From: Metopolophium dirhodum
Lineage: Eukaryota; Arthropoda; Insecta; Hemiptera; Aphididae
Direction: 5' to 3'
Assembly: GCF_019925205.1 (NCBI RefSeq)
Contig: NC_083560.1
Span: 103,692,083-103,756,082, forward strand
Length of the DNA stretch: 64,000 nucleotides
The translations under genes and the position numbers were made by a program. The notes under the pieces were generated by a model that made no database searches, was not told the origin of the DNA, and saw only the letters and a program-made list of their open reading frames with translations. This document shows positions 1 to 12,810 of the stretch, piece by piece (the stretch's first letter is position 1; every line of letters begins with the position of its first letter).

Positions 1-1705
1 TGGCTGTTACACCGACGAGGCGTTTAATCGGTCGACTGTTGCACCGATGTACCTGTATGCGCATTGGACAGCAATAAATCACGAAGACGAGCTCGTTACT
101 TGTATTTTATCTGGATCTATATAGCTGCAATAATACGTATATAATAGCCATTGTTGAATTGTTTAATATGGGCCTGCGTAGTAATAATAAAATACCGTGA
201 TGTGGGCACGAGCGTGTCGATTGCCCGGGCGAAACGTTTTCATTTTGACATTTTCAAACAAACCAAGATTGTTATTATTGAGGACGGTTGTGCTGCAGGT
301 GAGGTAGTCCGTTAGTTATACCCTGCAGGCATCCCGGCGGGGAAATCGATTTTTCCCTGGCAAATAGTTATATAGGTACACAGATATTCGGCAATCGGTT
401 CTATCTACGCACAATATTATTGTTGGTAGGTATAGATACAAAATATTATTAAAGCACAATAATATTATTATGGGTAAAAAGAAATTCAGACCTAACGCCA
501 TGAGAAATTTTTATTGTTTTTTTAAATAAAATAAAATAAACTATAATTGTATTATATTATATTTGAAATGGTCACTAGTTCTTTGTTTTAACTAAAAAGT
601 TACCTACTTTAATATAAAATGAATTATCTACCAATCATATACTTACAGCAACGCGTGTGCTAACAAATTGTCAAAAAAAAGGGATAACTAATTTAATATC
701 CATAATCGAGTATGCATAACATCAGCGTGCGCACAGGGTATGCAGGTTATGCAAGCGCATACACTGCTTAGGGTGTTATCAAAGTGATCCTCAACCGTTA
801 TGACCATGTCAGTTTTACGCCAAAAATATTGTTTTAGATATGCTAAATGTCTTGAGAATCGCTGAACGCCTGAATCCATCAAATCGTAATGGTTACGGTA
901 TACGCGTATCACCTCATCTCATCTCATTTTACCTCGTAGATTTGGGTGGTAAGAATATGACAATTTAGAACAAAATCCGTTGCTCCTACCGAACTTTTTG
1001 GTAAACACGGTAAAAGAAGGAAATTTTTTTTTTTTGTTTGATGGTACTCTTTTAGTGTGGTTTTGTGTACATAAATTCTTCGTAACTTATACGTTTTATC
1101 AATAACACGATTAATTTTCTTCAGCTTAACCTCTTTTGTCTTAAGCTATCCCGTGTAGGAGGTTACGTCATCATCTGCAGCGCTATAACTAGTCTTAATA
1201 TATTTATATTATATATTATATATTTGATAACAATTGTGGTCGTGTCCAGTAATTCTGTTTAAATGAAAAATGATTGATAATATGTTTAGAACACACATTA
1301 ATATAGTAGGGTGCTTATATTAATTAATACATTATGTGGCTCACAGCAATGTGAATACATTGTTATGTAGGTAAACGATATAGCTGCTAACATAATAGGT
1401 ATTGCACAGTCATAAGAAAAAAGTACAACATGTGTATTAATAGTAAAGACTATACGAAGAATGGGGTCATAGAGTAATCTATACCTATAGGTGATAAGTT
1501 CTTAAAACGAACAAAATGTTATTCTAGAATTGCAAAGACTATAGTGAACAAAATAATTACCCTCCCATCCCCCCCCCCCCAAACAAAAACATATTTCCTT
1601 TTACGGCACTGCAAGAAAATATAAAAAAATAAAATATCTCTGTCGCGGAGCAAACCGGCTCGGGGACTGGAAAAAAAAATGAATTTCACGAAAATAAAAA
1701 AATAC
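1..1705. other. AT-rich noncoding stretch
   Basis: No convincing gene is seen. The short open frames here lack any recognisable motif and are what chance would give. A small CATCT-like run lies near 912-935 and a C-run near 1568-1580. The first 330 bases are a little richer in CpG than what follows. Confidence 0.6.
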
Positions 1706-1709
1706 AATC

Positions 1710-2040
1710 ACATTGCCGCCGTCTCCGTCGCGTCGGATCGTCATTTATTATTTCCTCAAGTCCTGACGGACTACCCGTCGCCAGCCGGCTCCCCTCCAAA
1801 ATGATGACCTCCGCCGATCCGTTAGTGTCGTGCGATACCACGCCAGGTCGTACATTATAGGTACGTCGTTTTCTTATTATTATTATACTTTTCATGCACT
1901 CGTGTGTACGATACGGCGACGAGAAACAGTATCGGCCGCGTAATTAACGACAATGCATCAGCCGCCGCCGACGTGACCTAACCTAAACGCCGCGACGATG
2001 TGGAGTAGGTCACTGTACGGCGCTCGGCAAACGCAGTTAA
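1710..2040. other. CpG-rich patch, possible regulatory or 5' exon DNA
   Basis: This stretch is clearly richer in G, C and CpG (gccgccgtc, gtcgcgtcgg, ggccgcg, gccgccgccgacg) than the AT-rich DNA on both sides. Two short minus-strand frames overlap it, but neither resembles a known protein. In insect genomes such islands often mark promoters or first exons, but no TATA box, start codon context or splice site here is strong enough to call one. Function is an inference. Confidence 0.3.
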
Positions 2041-2553
2041 GTGGTTATTTTTTTCGACACGAACAATCGTCGGTTGCCGTCTAAGAGTAAACAACAACAA
2101 AAACAATAATACAAATATACGACTATTACAGTAAACATAATAATCGAAGGGGTCCATGCGTAAGAACGAGATGACTCCATTTTTCAATAAAAAAAACGAT
2201 AATATGGAATGATAATATTATATTATTAAGAATCGATACATATTGATATCGTACCTAACAATATTCAATGTAATGGATTTAGATGCGGATTGTATTTATT
2301 TCTGAGAGCTTTAGTACAATATGCTTTCTAAGCATAAAATTCAAAATAACATTTTTATTTCAAATTGTTAGTGTTTTTTTTATGATTAGAGGGCATTTTC
2401 TCATATATTTTCTTTAGATAATTGGGTAAAATTAAATTAAAATATTATCTCATGGAAAAATAAAAATGACAAATGAAAAAGTTTTAACAACTATTTACTT
2501 TGCTTTGGTATATTTTTAATTTTGTATATTACACGTGCCGAGACGCCAGGGGA

Positions 2554-3225
2554 CAGTCTTGTAAATAATACTTTAATTTTGTATTCGGACACGTATTCAA
2601 ATAAATAAGTATTAAAGTGGTCTCAATTAAAAAACTGTGTTCTATTCAAAAACTATTCGAATACATTTTTTTCATCGCTAATTATTGTCAGTTTTGGAAT
2701 GGTTGGAAATTAACGTGGGGTAATCATATTTAATTCAAAAAGAAATACGTCATATAATGTGCCCAATTTTTAAAAGAAAAATTCGTTTTGTCATAAATAT
2801 AAACTATTTTTCGAGTTCAAAAAAGTATTTCTTAAGCAATGAAAAAATCCAAAATAATAGTCAGAATACGTATTGGAATAATTTTTTTCAAAAAATATTT
2901 AAAATAGTAGTTGAATAAAAAAAAATATTTGAATATCTATTCTAAATGTATTCTAATATAAATAAACCTTTAAAAGTTATTTATAATAAGAATAGTAAAA
3001 CTAAACTAAATTTGAACATTTGTCGTTAACAAATGATGAAAAAATTAAAATTAAATTCCTTTTTTTTAAGACATTTTTTATACATATACTTATATATATA
3101 TATTATTTGTATATCATTTTTTAATATTAATTTTTTTAGTACAGTGTGTTTTATTTCTTAAGGCATATTCTTGTTTTTTAGATCATTAAAACTAATGTTC
3201 TAATAATGAAGGATGTATAAGACTG
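2554..3225. mobile_element. CAGTCTTGTA-type inverted-repeat element (hAT-like, nonautonomous)
   Basis: The left end reads cagtcttgtaaata and the right end reads tataagactg, its approximate reverse complement. Inside are repeated attcgaatac and gtattcaaat words in both orientations. A second member with the same left end lies at 44493-45394. There is no coding capacity. The terminal CAG...CTG form is hAT-like, but I could not find a matching 8-bp target duplication, so both the class and the exact ends are uncertain. Confidence 0.4.
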
Positions 3226-5525
3226 GACATGGGGGGTTCTGTGGGGTTCCCCCCCCCCCAGTTCTGTAATACTCAAGTAATACTATCGTAAGAGTAATAT
3301 CGACGTTATTATGAAACAACGTGGTTGTCCAAAAAGTCTGATTTTTTACCGTGATCGTTAATAAAAATAAAAACGTTTGTATAATGTATTTTTCTTAAGA
3401 AAATTTTTTCGTAATCCCCCCCTCCCATTTGATAATTCTGGATACATCTCCCGGATTATTATAATTATATAGACAAATGGTCTAGTCGTGTTCGGGTATT
3501 ATTTATTATAGGTAGGTAGTTGGATTTTCTTGTATCTTTACGGATGACGAAAATACTAATTATCGTCTAAAACTGATCATAACAAGACCAATTATTGTCT
3601 ACTTTTTGGAATATTCAAAACATATTTAAATGAACATACACGATTTTTTTTCATTACCTAACATTATTATTGAAAGTACCTATACAGACGCATAAGAACG
3701 ATCTGCTGTGCAGGATCAGATGAAAAAATAAATATGACCTCAGGACATAATATTGAGAAATTTCAAATATTATAACAGCTTAAACGTATTTCTGGGCCGT
3801 TCAAACCACGATCATAATTTTTAATCGTGTAAAAGTTACCCACTTCACTCAATGATTTAACTATTATAAAATGATATTATCGGTTTTTAATTTATTTTTA
3901 TTTCATGTGTGTTTTTTTACTGAAGACGATATTGGAACCTGGATTTCAATACGGTTATTTTTTATTTCGACACTTAAAATACCATTAAGCTAATTTTTGT
4001 TAAGACACGCTTCAGACGACCACCGGGTCGTTGTGCCGCAATTATAAACCACTACGACGCGTGACAACTTAATAATTATCTAGTGGCAGTATAGTAGTAC
4101 TCAATATCGTCTTCAGCACAAACATAATAATGATTACTAAAAAAAAAAAAAAATGTAAAATACAATTTATAGATTGTTCATACTGGATAAAGCTGTCTCA
4201 CTAAAATAAACACAAATAATACAATCAAACCAAAATTCTACAATTCTTAAATACGAAATTCGTCAAAATTGCGATGATGTGCAATTAATTTCGTAGTTAT
4301 AAAAACATAACATTTTTAACATTCATACATATATGGATTGAAAATTTGATACAATGATAGAACTTTTGCTAACAATTATGTAAAATAATGTTGAGTGTTA
4401 TAATTTCACAAATATTTTTTATGAACGACTCTAAAGCTTACAATTTGACAAAATTGATATTCGCGCGTAAAATAATAATTTCTCACAATTGACTTTAGTT
4501 AATTTGTCGTAACCTGAAATAGTATTTAATCGTAGGACTTCAAACATTCCACTGGAACTTAAATTATAATTTTTTATACTCAATGAATTTTTCTAATTAT
4601 TTAGTGTACATTTAAACTATTTTTAGGCATTTTAATTTGATATTGGATATTTTAAGAATAACAAGAATCTTAGTTATTTTGTTGTCATTCAATATATTAT
4701 TCCTGGGGAGGGTAGGGGCTTGAAACTTTTAAGTATATTATTATAGTTTACTATATTATACACAGTTACATTTTTAAAATATTTCGATTAATTTAAAGGT
4801 ATTGCCTATGTATACCACCAATAAATAAATTGGTCAAAACAACTGGTGTTTACTGTTCCACGTTAAGTCGGTACTGACACAAAATAGTTAATAACAATAA
4901 TATAATATCATATAAATATATAATATTATAATACCTAATGAATAATATAATAAATGCGATGTTACTGGCAAAAAATAATTCAACCTACCGTATTACTAAT
5001 AATAGTAAAATAAATTACCTGCAACTAAGCTGTAGCTATATCATAGCTGTATAAATACTTGTAATATAGGCTGACAAACAGTTTTCGCCCAGTCGTTTTT
5101 CGTATGCAATGATTGATCATTAATTCAAATTTAACACACCCACTACAGTAGACAGTGACCCACACATTGACGCAGTACATTCGACACCTACCATATTATA
5201 GTGACACTTATCTGAGGTTTTTTTTTATTATTAAAATGTATGACAATCTAATAATTTGATGTTCACTTTTTTTTACCTAAATAAGATATATTATTTAAAT
5301 TGATACCATAACATGAATAACAAATATATCTATATATATATATTAGTTAATTAAATATTTAAATACACGATGTCATTTGAAAAAATATATTAGTCTGCAC
5401 TCCACAATATAGATGACACAGCCAGACATGATATCGATGACCTACATATAATTTATTATAAGACATATATTTGCATATTTTACAAAATGTAGCAACAGGT
5501 ACGTGCATATTTTATAATTTTTTCT
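3226..5525. other. AT-rich noncoding stretch
   Basis: Contains a run of C at about 3250-3259, a poly(A) run at about 4140-4153 and many TATA/ATAATAT words. No gene, tRNA or element with supported ends is visible. Confidence 0.6.
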
Positions 5526-5535
5526 GATTTTAATC

Positions 5536-5869
5536 GTAGGCACAATTTGGGTTAAATTTATGTCAACTTAAGTGATCAGTGGGGGCTTTGCCCCCCCCCC
5601 CCCTCCATTCAAACAACTTATTTGTATACACCTTAGCATCAATCTTAATATAAACAATTACCTATAACATAATAATCTTTTATCAATATTATTATTCTGA
5701 TAGGTAACGATGTATTATTATTGTTATGAAAATTATAAGGTCTTAAAAATAAATGTATCCAAACACAATATTATAGTCATTAATTTGATGATGATATCGA
5801 CAATTTGGAGTTGCTAATATGAATTTTGGGGGTGCTAAGCACCCTCAAGAACTCCCAAATTGTGCCTAT
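5536..5869. mobile_element. MITE with 16-bp TIRs and 10-bp target duplication (Mutator-like?)
   Basis: The element begins gtaggcacaatttggg and ends cccaaattgtgcctat, matching in inverted orientation at 15 of 16 positions. Both sides carry the same 10 bases, gattttaatc (5526-5535 and 5870-5879). Just inside each end is a GC-rich mini-palindrome (gggggctttgccccc; gggtgctaagcaccc). The 334-bp element has no coding capacity. A 9-11 bp duplication is typical of the Mutator/MULE superfamily, so that class is inferred; the ends and duplication are seen directly. Confidence 0.75.
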
Positions 5870-5879
5870 GATTTTAATC

Positions 5880-6715
5880 AATATTTATTTGTGTAGTTTT
5901 CGATACAAAATAACAAAAAAAAAAATTTTATTAAGTTTAAAGTTGAATATAAGTTTGTATATTTGTATTTTATATGGTTTACTATATAATAATTATTGCT
6001 TATTTATTGTCGAGAATTCTATATTTATATTTGGAGATATTATAAATGCAGATCCAGCAGATCCATAGTCGAACATTATTAAAACAATCTAATGTTGTTC
6101 AATGCAACTCTCTTAATTAAGACACTTATATGTAATTTATACGTACTTGAAATTGTAATTGGTAATTATATATTTTTGAAACCCTTTTTTAATTATTTTC
6201 TTTAAACAATTTAGATATAAAAATGTTTAAAACATATTTTCAATTTTTTTCATACATATTTAGTTATTTTTTAGTACATAATATAGGCATATATATTTTA
6301 TTTTTATTTATTCAATGTTTAGTGCATAAACATCCAATCCAAGTAAGTTATAGTCTTCACCTATAAGCATCAATCAAGCATACAATATCAAATTAACCAT
6401 TTAATAGTTACCTACTGAAAATATTATGTCGATTCAGTGAGCGTTATTTTGTAACAATTAGGCAGGTACCTAAATATATAGCGTGTATAATATATTAATA
6501 TTAAAATATTGTTCAAATAATTGTTGTATGCAAAGAAACCTCTTTCGCAATGAATAAAATATTATCCAAGAGTAATAATAATGATAAAAAAGAATCCACT
6601 ATTTCAAGGGTGCTCTGTCTGCCCTCGTTACCTATTATAATATGAAAATGCGTTCAAAACAGACATAATATAATATAGCGATGTATGTATTACCTATAAT
6701 TATAGTGACCGTTTA
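5880..6715. other. AT-rich noncoding stretch
   Basis: Nothing beyond low-complexity AT sequence is seen. Confidence 0.6.
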
Positions 6716-6719
6716 AGTG

Positions 6720-7060
6720 TTCACAATTGTGGCGATTCGAGTAGAATGTCCGACCTGTACCGGGACCGCGGTATACAAAACATCGATTCTTTGCAAACAG
6801 AAATCGTAAAGTAAACCTATGTCCCATTGTATACGATGTTTTACATTAAAATCCGTCCGGGACCGTTTTCGGCAGTATATAAAATAATAATACGAAAAAC
6901 CATTAAAATATATTGTGTTCAACGCGCCCCGTCGAATGGTTATTCAGTGTTTGCGGAATTGATTGATTCCACCGTAAGACACATAATATATTTTACGACG
7001 AGTTTTTTTTTTCGTCGTTTCTTTTGACAACGACTATGGTCGTCTTATATAGGTAAAACG
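6720..7060. other. CpG-enriched patch with TATA-like box
   Basis: Higher GC and CpG than the surroundings (gggaccgcgg, gtccgggaccg, aacgcgccccgtcg). A TATA-like gtatataaaa lies near 6875 and an initiator-like ttcagtg near 6944, but their spacing is too long for one classical core promoter. Short open frames run in both orientations and none is recognisable. Possible regulatory DNA only. Confidence 0.2.
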
Positions 7061-7429
7061 TCGTGGGCAGAATTTCACGTGTCATTTTTGTTTTCAAACT
7101 ATTGATCGCACCTCTCCGATATTTGCACAATATAATAATATAATATTATTATAGTTATTTGTTGTTAAGAATATACTCCCGTGATAATAATAAAGTGGAT
7201 TCAAGTATGGATGATCCATTTTTGGAGAACCGGAAAGTTATAGTAAGGGCCCATACGAGAAAAAAGCAGCAATATTCGGTTAAAATTTCTAAGTATCTAC
7301 GGTTATTCATTTTCGTAATTATAACAAAAAATAATCCTGTTTTCTGTTTTTTCATATCATTTTAAATTATAAGCGGAGTGATGATTGTATTTATTTTACA
7401 ACGTGACAAGTCAAACAAATTATCGATTT

Positions 7430-7800
7430 TCAACTTGGAGGGTAGGTTTCTGGTGGAAAATTGAATATAGTTTGGTCAAGATTGAATATTTCCCGTATTT
7501 TTTAAAAGCATCAAGTAAAACAAAAAAAAAAAAAATAAGTAAAAACGGGAATTTCGACGCACACCCAGCTTTTGGCCAAATCTATTTTATTTTTTTTTGA
7601 AAACCCATAAAAAAATAAACGTAGATATAGGTAGTTAACATTTTTACAAAATGTTTTTATAAGACATCCATTTTAGATACAAGATACTAATTTCAAAATA
7701 TTTTGACTCTTTTTGATCTATTTATAAGTACTTGAATTTTTCAATTTTTTGCTTTGTCAAAAGTTTGAAAATGTATGACAAGGTTCCTAATAACGTATTA
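7430..7800 (-). repeat. Repeat A, diverged fragment, minus orientation
   Basis: In reverse complement this matches the central part of repeat A (reference copy 15335-16250). It includes the segment that there reads taaaaattcccg, here cgggaattt, and the caaaatattttgactc word at about 7695. Neither terminus is kept. It is an old degraded copy. Confidence 0.45.
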
Positions 7801-8015
7801 TAAACAAATTAAAATAACATCATAAATACATAGTCACAATATAATTTTATAAGCGATTTAAATTAGAATATTTCAGTATTCTTTATACCTATTGTGGTAG
7901 TATGCAGCTAGTAGATAACTGATAAAGTGATAACATGCTATTTTATAATTTTTTAGCTAGTACAGAATTAATGTTTAGTTTATCAATAAACTATTGTCTT
8001 ATGGTTTTATAGCCA

Positions 8016-8320
8016 AATTAACTACAACATGGGAATATATTAAAGAAAGTAAAGCAGCAACAAAGTCTTATAAGAAAAAGAAAATCAAAGGAGAAAAATA
8101 GAATGGTAAAAAAAAACCCGAAATCTGATGAAAATGTGATTCTGAGTGTTGTTAGTGTTTATAAATTATAATAAAAGCCTATAAATTGTACTATGGATTT
8201 ATGTTTTTCTCTCTGTATAGACCTAAGTGGGTAAATAAAAGTAGAATTTTCGTACCGAAAGGATATTTCCCTCCACCACCTACAACACGAATCAAATCTG
8301 CTACTGAAGTCGTATGATAT
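8016..8320 (+). pseudogene. Protein-like relic in pieces, unidentified
   Basis: Two short stretches read like protein rather than random AT-rich DNA. The first follows a possible acceptor (ggttttatag) at about 8014 and gives a lysine-rich peptide starting K-L-T-T-T-W-E-Y-I-K-E-S. After a frame change at about 8098 it continues with K-S-D-E-N-V-I-L-S-V-V-S-V-Y-K. The second follows a pyrimidine-rich acceptor-like site (ttctctctgtatag, to 8220) and reads R-P-K-W-V-N-K-S-R-I-F-V-P-K-G-Y-F-P-P-P, ending at a stop near 8318. I do not recognise the family. It could be a decayed transposase or gene, or coincidence. Confidence 0.2.
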
Positions 8321-8449
8321 TTAAATATGCAATTAAAATTAACAAAATTACCAAAAAATGCAAAATAAAAGTTTGCCGTTGAAGTATCTGATTTATGAAA
8401 CAAATTATGTACTTGGAAAATGGAAAGCGTTGCTAAGATCACTCAAAAA

Positions 8450-10100
8450 ATATGCACTTTGCATTGAAATCCGGGCCGAAGTTATACTAAGTGAATAGAT
8501 AACATGCCACAATCCACAATAAATTATAATATTCCTGATTTTTACATGTTCCATTATTAACAGAAATATTACACATTTATTCAAAATGTACGTAGATCAG
8601 TATAGGTAGATACCTAAAATTATAATTAGCTTACATTTTTTATTTTACTTTATGTACATTTCAATATTTTTCTTGAAATATATCTATTAAAACTAACTTG
8701 ATTGATGAATAAAATACATACCTATGAATAAGTTTAAAAACAACTACCTATCGTTAATTATTTTAAATTGGCACAAATTACAATTTTTATTGGTAAAAGA
8801 GTGTGCAGATTACATAATGGTATAAATGCATAATATACTTTTATCTAACTGTATGCAATGCAAATTACAACCTAAAGGGCGCACATTTTTGTTTTTGGTG
8901 CGAGTTACACAGGTTTTGCACAGTAATTAAGCCCTTAATATTGTTAAACTGAATTAAATGTTTTTTCTAATTTATATTGTATAATATTAATGTACTCTGA
9001 TCAAATAATGCTCGTGTATAGCCGTGTCAGTTTCGTAATTACTATGATTCATACTCCATATGTCCATCTACCATCTATTTGTTGTTCCTTCAAACGATGA
9101 AAAAGGGGCCCCAATGGTCGAATACGGAATAAGCCCACCTGGAAATTCCCGGGTTCCCTGTAGGTTATCTACCCATGAGTGGAATTTATTATATTTATCG
9201 ACATTGAATTTTAAAAGTAACCACTTGTGCGGGAAGACAAAGAGATAACTGTTTATGGTCTAGGTCAAGATTTATGATTGATTGCGCAAACATTATTACA
9301 ATATTTCATTATGATCGATGTTGTAGGCACCTATAGAAGCTGCAAATTTCTATATACGATCTCAGCTGCAAACACGTTAAATTCGATGATAGTGTGATTT
9401 TCACCTAAGCCATTTTCTATTTCGTTGCGCGATATTATATTGTCCTCGCGAAATACAATATTCAGATTTTTGTATAATATTGTGTTACGTTCAAAGTCAG
9501 GTGACTGGGAAATAACTGAATTCCCCGGGATTTTCAGGGAGTGTTTGAACCTATTGGGCAAATTCTTAAATTTTTCACCTACTATTTCTTACTTTGCCTA
9601 GCCTTAAGATAGGCTTAAATGTTATTTGTAACTTTGACAGTTTTAATTTCACTTTGTATATGAAGACTGGGCAATCTCAACTTCAACTGGGCAAATATTA
9701 TAATAACTTGGACTTGGCCCAAAATATTTTTAATATAATTTAATATTTACACAATTTTTATAATTAAAACAAAATTGTACAAAAAGTGAATCGGAATTCT
9801 ATAGGTAAGCCATAGGCTAAGCATCTTAGTAAGAAAAGCGCGGAAAAATAAAAAAAATTCAAATTAATAATAAAAATTATATTAAATCACTGATTCCTTC
9901 GACAGTGAGCGAGGATAAAAGAAGTCCAAAATAAATCTGGTCAATTTTCTCGGATTAGTCTTGATTCCTGCCTGAGCCGGTAATTCACGATTGACATGTC
10001 GATTTTGGGAGAACCTATGTAGTGCATAACAATATTATGTAGATAATCGATATCTTTTATGACGAATATGAATCATTCGTAGCACACCATAGTATTATAA
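8450..10100. other. Noncoding stretch
   Basis: No supported gene. A plus frame of about 62 codons at 9060-9248 and a minus frame of about 76 codons at 9331-9561 lack recognisable motifs. Otherwise AT-rich. Confidence 0.5.
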
Positions 10101-10354
10101 TATTAAGTTATAAATTATAATGCACAGGAGAGGCGTCGTGACGATCAAAATATACAGTTTTGGGTGGAAATCTGTGGATTTTTCTTGGGTTTTTACCGGT
10201 TGTCGGCCTATAATAATTTGTTAGTGTTCTAGGCACACTGGTCTCGACGGGGTTGTCGTCAACTGCAGATATAGGTCGAAATCGTGATTTATGTACATTT
10301 CGCGTTGTCAGACGAACGTTTTGTGTACGTAATTCAGCCGCCAAACCGTCGTCG

Positions 10355-10408
10355 TATATATAAAGACATAAACGACGGTGGTAGAGCCGTCTCGTTGTTG
10401 GTCAGCAA
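10355..10408 (+). promoter_or_regulatory. Candidate TATA core promoter and short 5' leader
   Basis: A canonical TATA box (tatatataaag, core tataaa at 10359-10364) sits in a CpG-rich patch (10110-10450). About 30 bases downstream, near 10388-10392, is where transcription would be expected to start; an initiator-like gtcagc lies at 10401. An ATG follows at 10409 and a consensus splice donor at 10456. This ordered spacing is why I call it a promoter. It is an inference from signals only. Confidence 0.35.
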
Positions 10409-10455
10409 ATGACGCGAAACAGTCCAGACAAGAATTTTCAACGCGTCTATAATAG
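10409..10455 (+). CDS. Candidate first coding exon, unknown gene (partial)
   Basis: The ATG at 10409 opens a frame that stays open for 15 codons (M-T-R-N-S-P-D-K-N-F-Q-R-V-Y-N). It runs into a consensus donor, aatag|gtaagta, leaving a phase-2 intron after two bases of the next codon. A TATA box lies about 50 bases upstream of the ATG. The peptide is polar and does not look like a signal peptide. No downstream exon could be identified, so the product is unknown; it may be noncoding or a decayed gene. Such ordered signals can arise by chance in AT-rich DNA, although the exon is GC-richer than its surroundings. Confidence 0.25.
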
Positions 10456-10459
10456 GTAA

Positions 10460-11820
10460 GTACCTATCTATTGACGTTGACGTGTGTGCACTATCAGGAG
10501 TGCCAGATATGGTACCTATATTATCTGAAATGTCAGCATTTCGTATTCAACCGACTGCACACGCCTGCAGTAATATTATTGTATTACATACGTATCAATG
10601 GATATTTTGATTGTTTTCAACCACTATATGTATTATGTATGGTATATGATGTTATATTTTAGGTGTGAAAAAATACATCCATCGGTGAAGACGTGCTTCA
10701 ATCGTTTTGTAATACCTACGTCATACAGAAATACAAAAAAGCCAGAGCTCAGAGATTTTTGTAAAATATTTTTTTCTTTGCCACATTCGATTCAAGCCGA
10801 AAACAAAAACTCAATTTTTATGATAACATAAATCAATATGATAAAAGCGTGAAAAAATAATTGTAGTTAATATTATTTTGTGAGCTACGCGCTGTTGAGG
10901 CTGTAAGTCTTAAGATTGTACTTTGTTTTAAATTCTCAAACTTCAGTAAGTACGTATTATAGTGGCACCGAAGAATTAGCATTTTGTATTTTTAATTTAA
11001 AGAAATTAATTTTTTTAATTTAATTTTATCATAGATGTGCTATATTTACAACTATTTTTATTTTCATAAACTTAATTAAAGTATAACCGTTTATCATACC
11101 CGATAATATAATATTATAGTTGTTCATATTATTATTCTTATATTAAATTATACTAAATGTATTATATTAATCCATTATTACAGAATACTTGCGTTAGGTT
11201 TTCGTTTGGGAAATTCTTAGTGCACAATAATATTATATACAACGGTCGATTTCCATTACCGACCCTCTACGATCGGAAACGTTTTGATATAGGTAATAAT
11301 ATAACCTCGTTCCACTCGTAGGAAACTCAAAACAATAAGCCTCGTACTCTCTGGTCCCCATCCGAGGCCGTATTAAATGTTTATCAGTTATTGGTCGGCC
11401 GACTATGTATGTCACTGTGACTTTATGGTTAATAACAATTGTAATGGTATACGACTATAATATCACTGCCTACGCACTTTTGGAAGGTCATTTTCCGGTT
11501 TTTCAGTGTTGTTCTTAAGAATACCGCAAAAAAAAAAAAAAAAAACAATCAAGTTAAAATTATTAGGTATCTAATCAAACACTCGTTCTTAACGAAATCT
11601 TGACTATTATTCGTTAAACTTAGCTCCGATCAAGTGTACTTATATCAATCCAACATGTAGGCCCACCCAATTAGGTGGGTACCGTATTTCTTACCATTTT
11701 TATATTATTATGCTTATGGGTATAATACGTTGCTAGATATATAATATAATACGTTGCCTGACATGTAGTACGTATTTTCATACGACACGGCAATTAGAAA
11801 CAGCATAATAACAATTTATT
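10460..11820. other. AT-rich noncoding stretch
   Basis: If the exon at 10409 is real, this would be the beginning of its intron. It contains a poly(A) run at about 11528-11545. No exon can be supported. Confidence 0.5.
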
Positions 11821-11823
11821 ACA

Positions 11824-11860
11824 GTCGTCCGGACACTAAACGGTATAGTGTCCGGACGAC
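11824..11860. repeat. Perfect 15-bp inverted repeat (hairpin, 7-nt loop)
   Basis: The arms gtcgtccggacacta (11824-11838) and tagtgtccggacgac (11846-11860) are exact reverse complements around the 7-base loop aacggta. The stem is GC-rich while its surroundings are AT-rich, so chance is unlikely. The stem is shorter than a normal miRNA precursor. It may be the remnant of two abutting transposon ends or a protein-binding dyad. Confidence 0.8.
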
Positions 11861-12291
11861 AATATTGAACATAATGCAAACTTAAAGACGTTGAAAATAT
11901 TTTTATTGAATAAAAAAAAACTTTAGGCAATTATAATACCCTCTGATTTATAAAATCAAAGATATTATATTATTTAATTTGTCATATTTAAATTTCAGAC
12001 CGATATTTGTTTTGGTATATATTTTATACTTTAAAAACTATTATAATACTAATAAGGATTAAAACGCAATCATTACTTAACATCATACACTGTGCAAACT
12101 ACTACTAGTCACGAGAGTTACGATAATCCTAAAAAATGTGTATTTTATTTTTAAAGTTAATGCAAACGTCTATGTTAAGAGTATCTATGTACGATTATAA
12201 AATCAAAAATGTTTTAATTATTATGTATAGTATAACAATAAAAATAACCATTTATAACCATCGGATATATTATGATTATAATATATTACTT

Positions 12292-12810
12292 TAGATTCTG
12301 AACAGAGCGCGATAGATGTATTGGTTTAATGGTTATACATTTTTGCAATCATGTGTATGCGTTTTATTATTTTAATTTTAGTATTGTTGACACTTTTTGG
12401 AGCAGTAAAAATAAAAATGTTTCAATCGTTAACATTGGTTCTGAAAGTGAATTCGATCTAGCCGATACTTGCAGAGGTTAAAAGTTAAAATGTCCAGTAC
12501 TTTTCAATAAAATCGAGGAGAACCCACAATAAAAGTACGGTAAAACGGAAATATTTATGATGCAATACCGGTTTTTGACAAAATCGATTTGTAGATGAGA
12601 ACTTGACATTTTCATCAATTATTTATTATCAGATTTTATAGATATGATATAATTTTCAAAATATTTTGGATCTTTTTGTAATCTTTATAGTCTGTTTATA
12701 GAAATTGTACATTATTTAGCTTTTCGATTTATCTATGATAACATTTTTGTTGGTAGGTGAAAAAGTTTGAAAAATTAATATGAGATTTCGAATGAGTTTT
12801 GTTCAATGGA
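12292..12810 (-). repeat. Repeat A, diverged copy, minus orientation
   Basis: It opens with tagattctgaacagagcgcga, the reverse-complement right end of repeat A with changes. It then follows the family order: the acaatcatgtgt-like word, a T-rich block, gcagtaaaa, the agtgaattcgatcta-like segment and caaaatattttgg near 12660. It has decayed well beyond the copies at 15335 and 24935. Confidence 0.5.

Noticed and set aside
7159..7365. 68-codon plus frame with a charged middle part
   Set aside because: It looks mildly protein-like, but the opposite strand is equally open and no splice or start signals support it.
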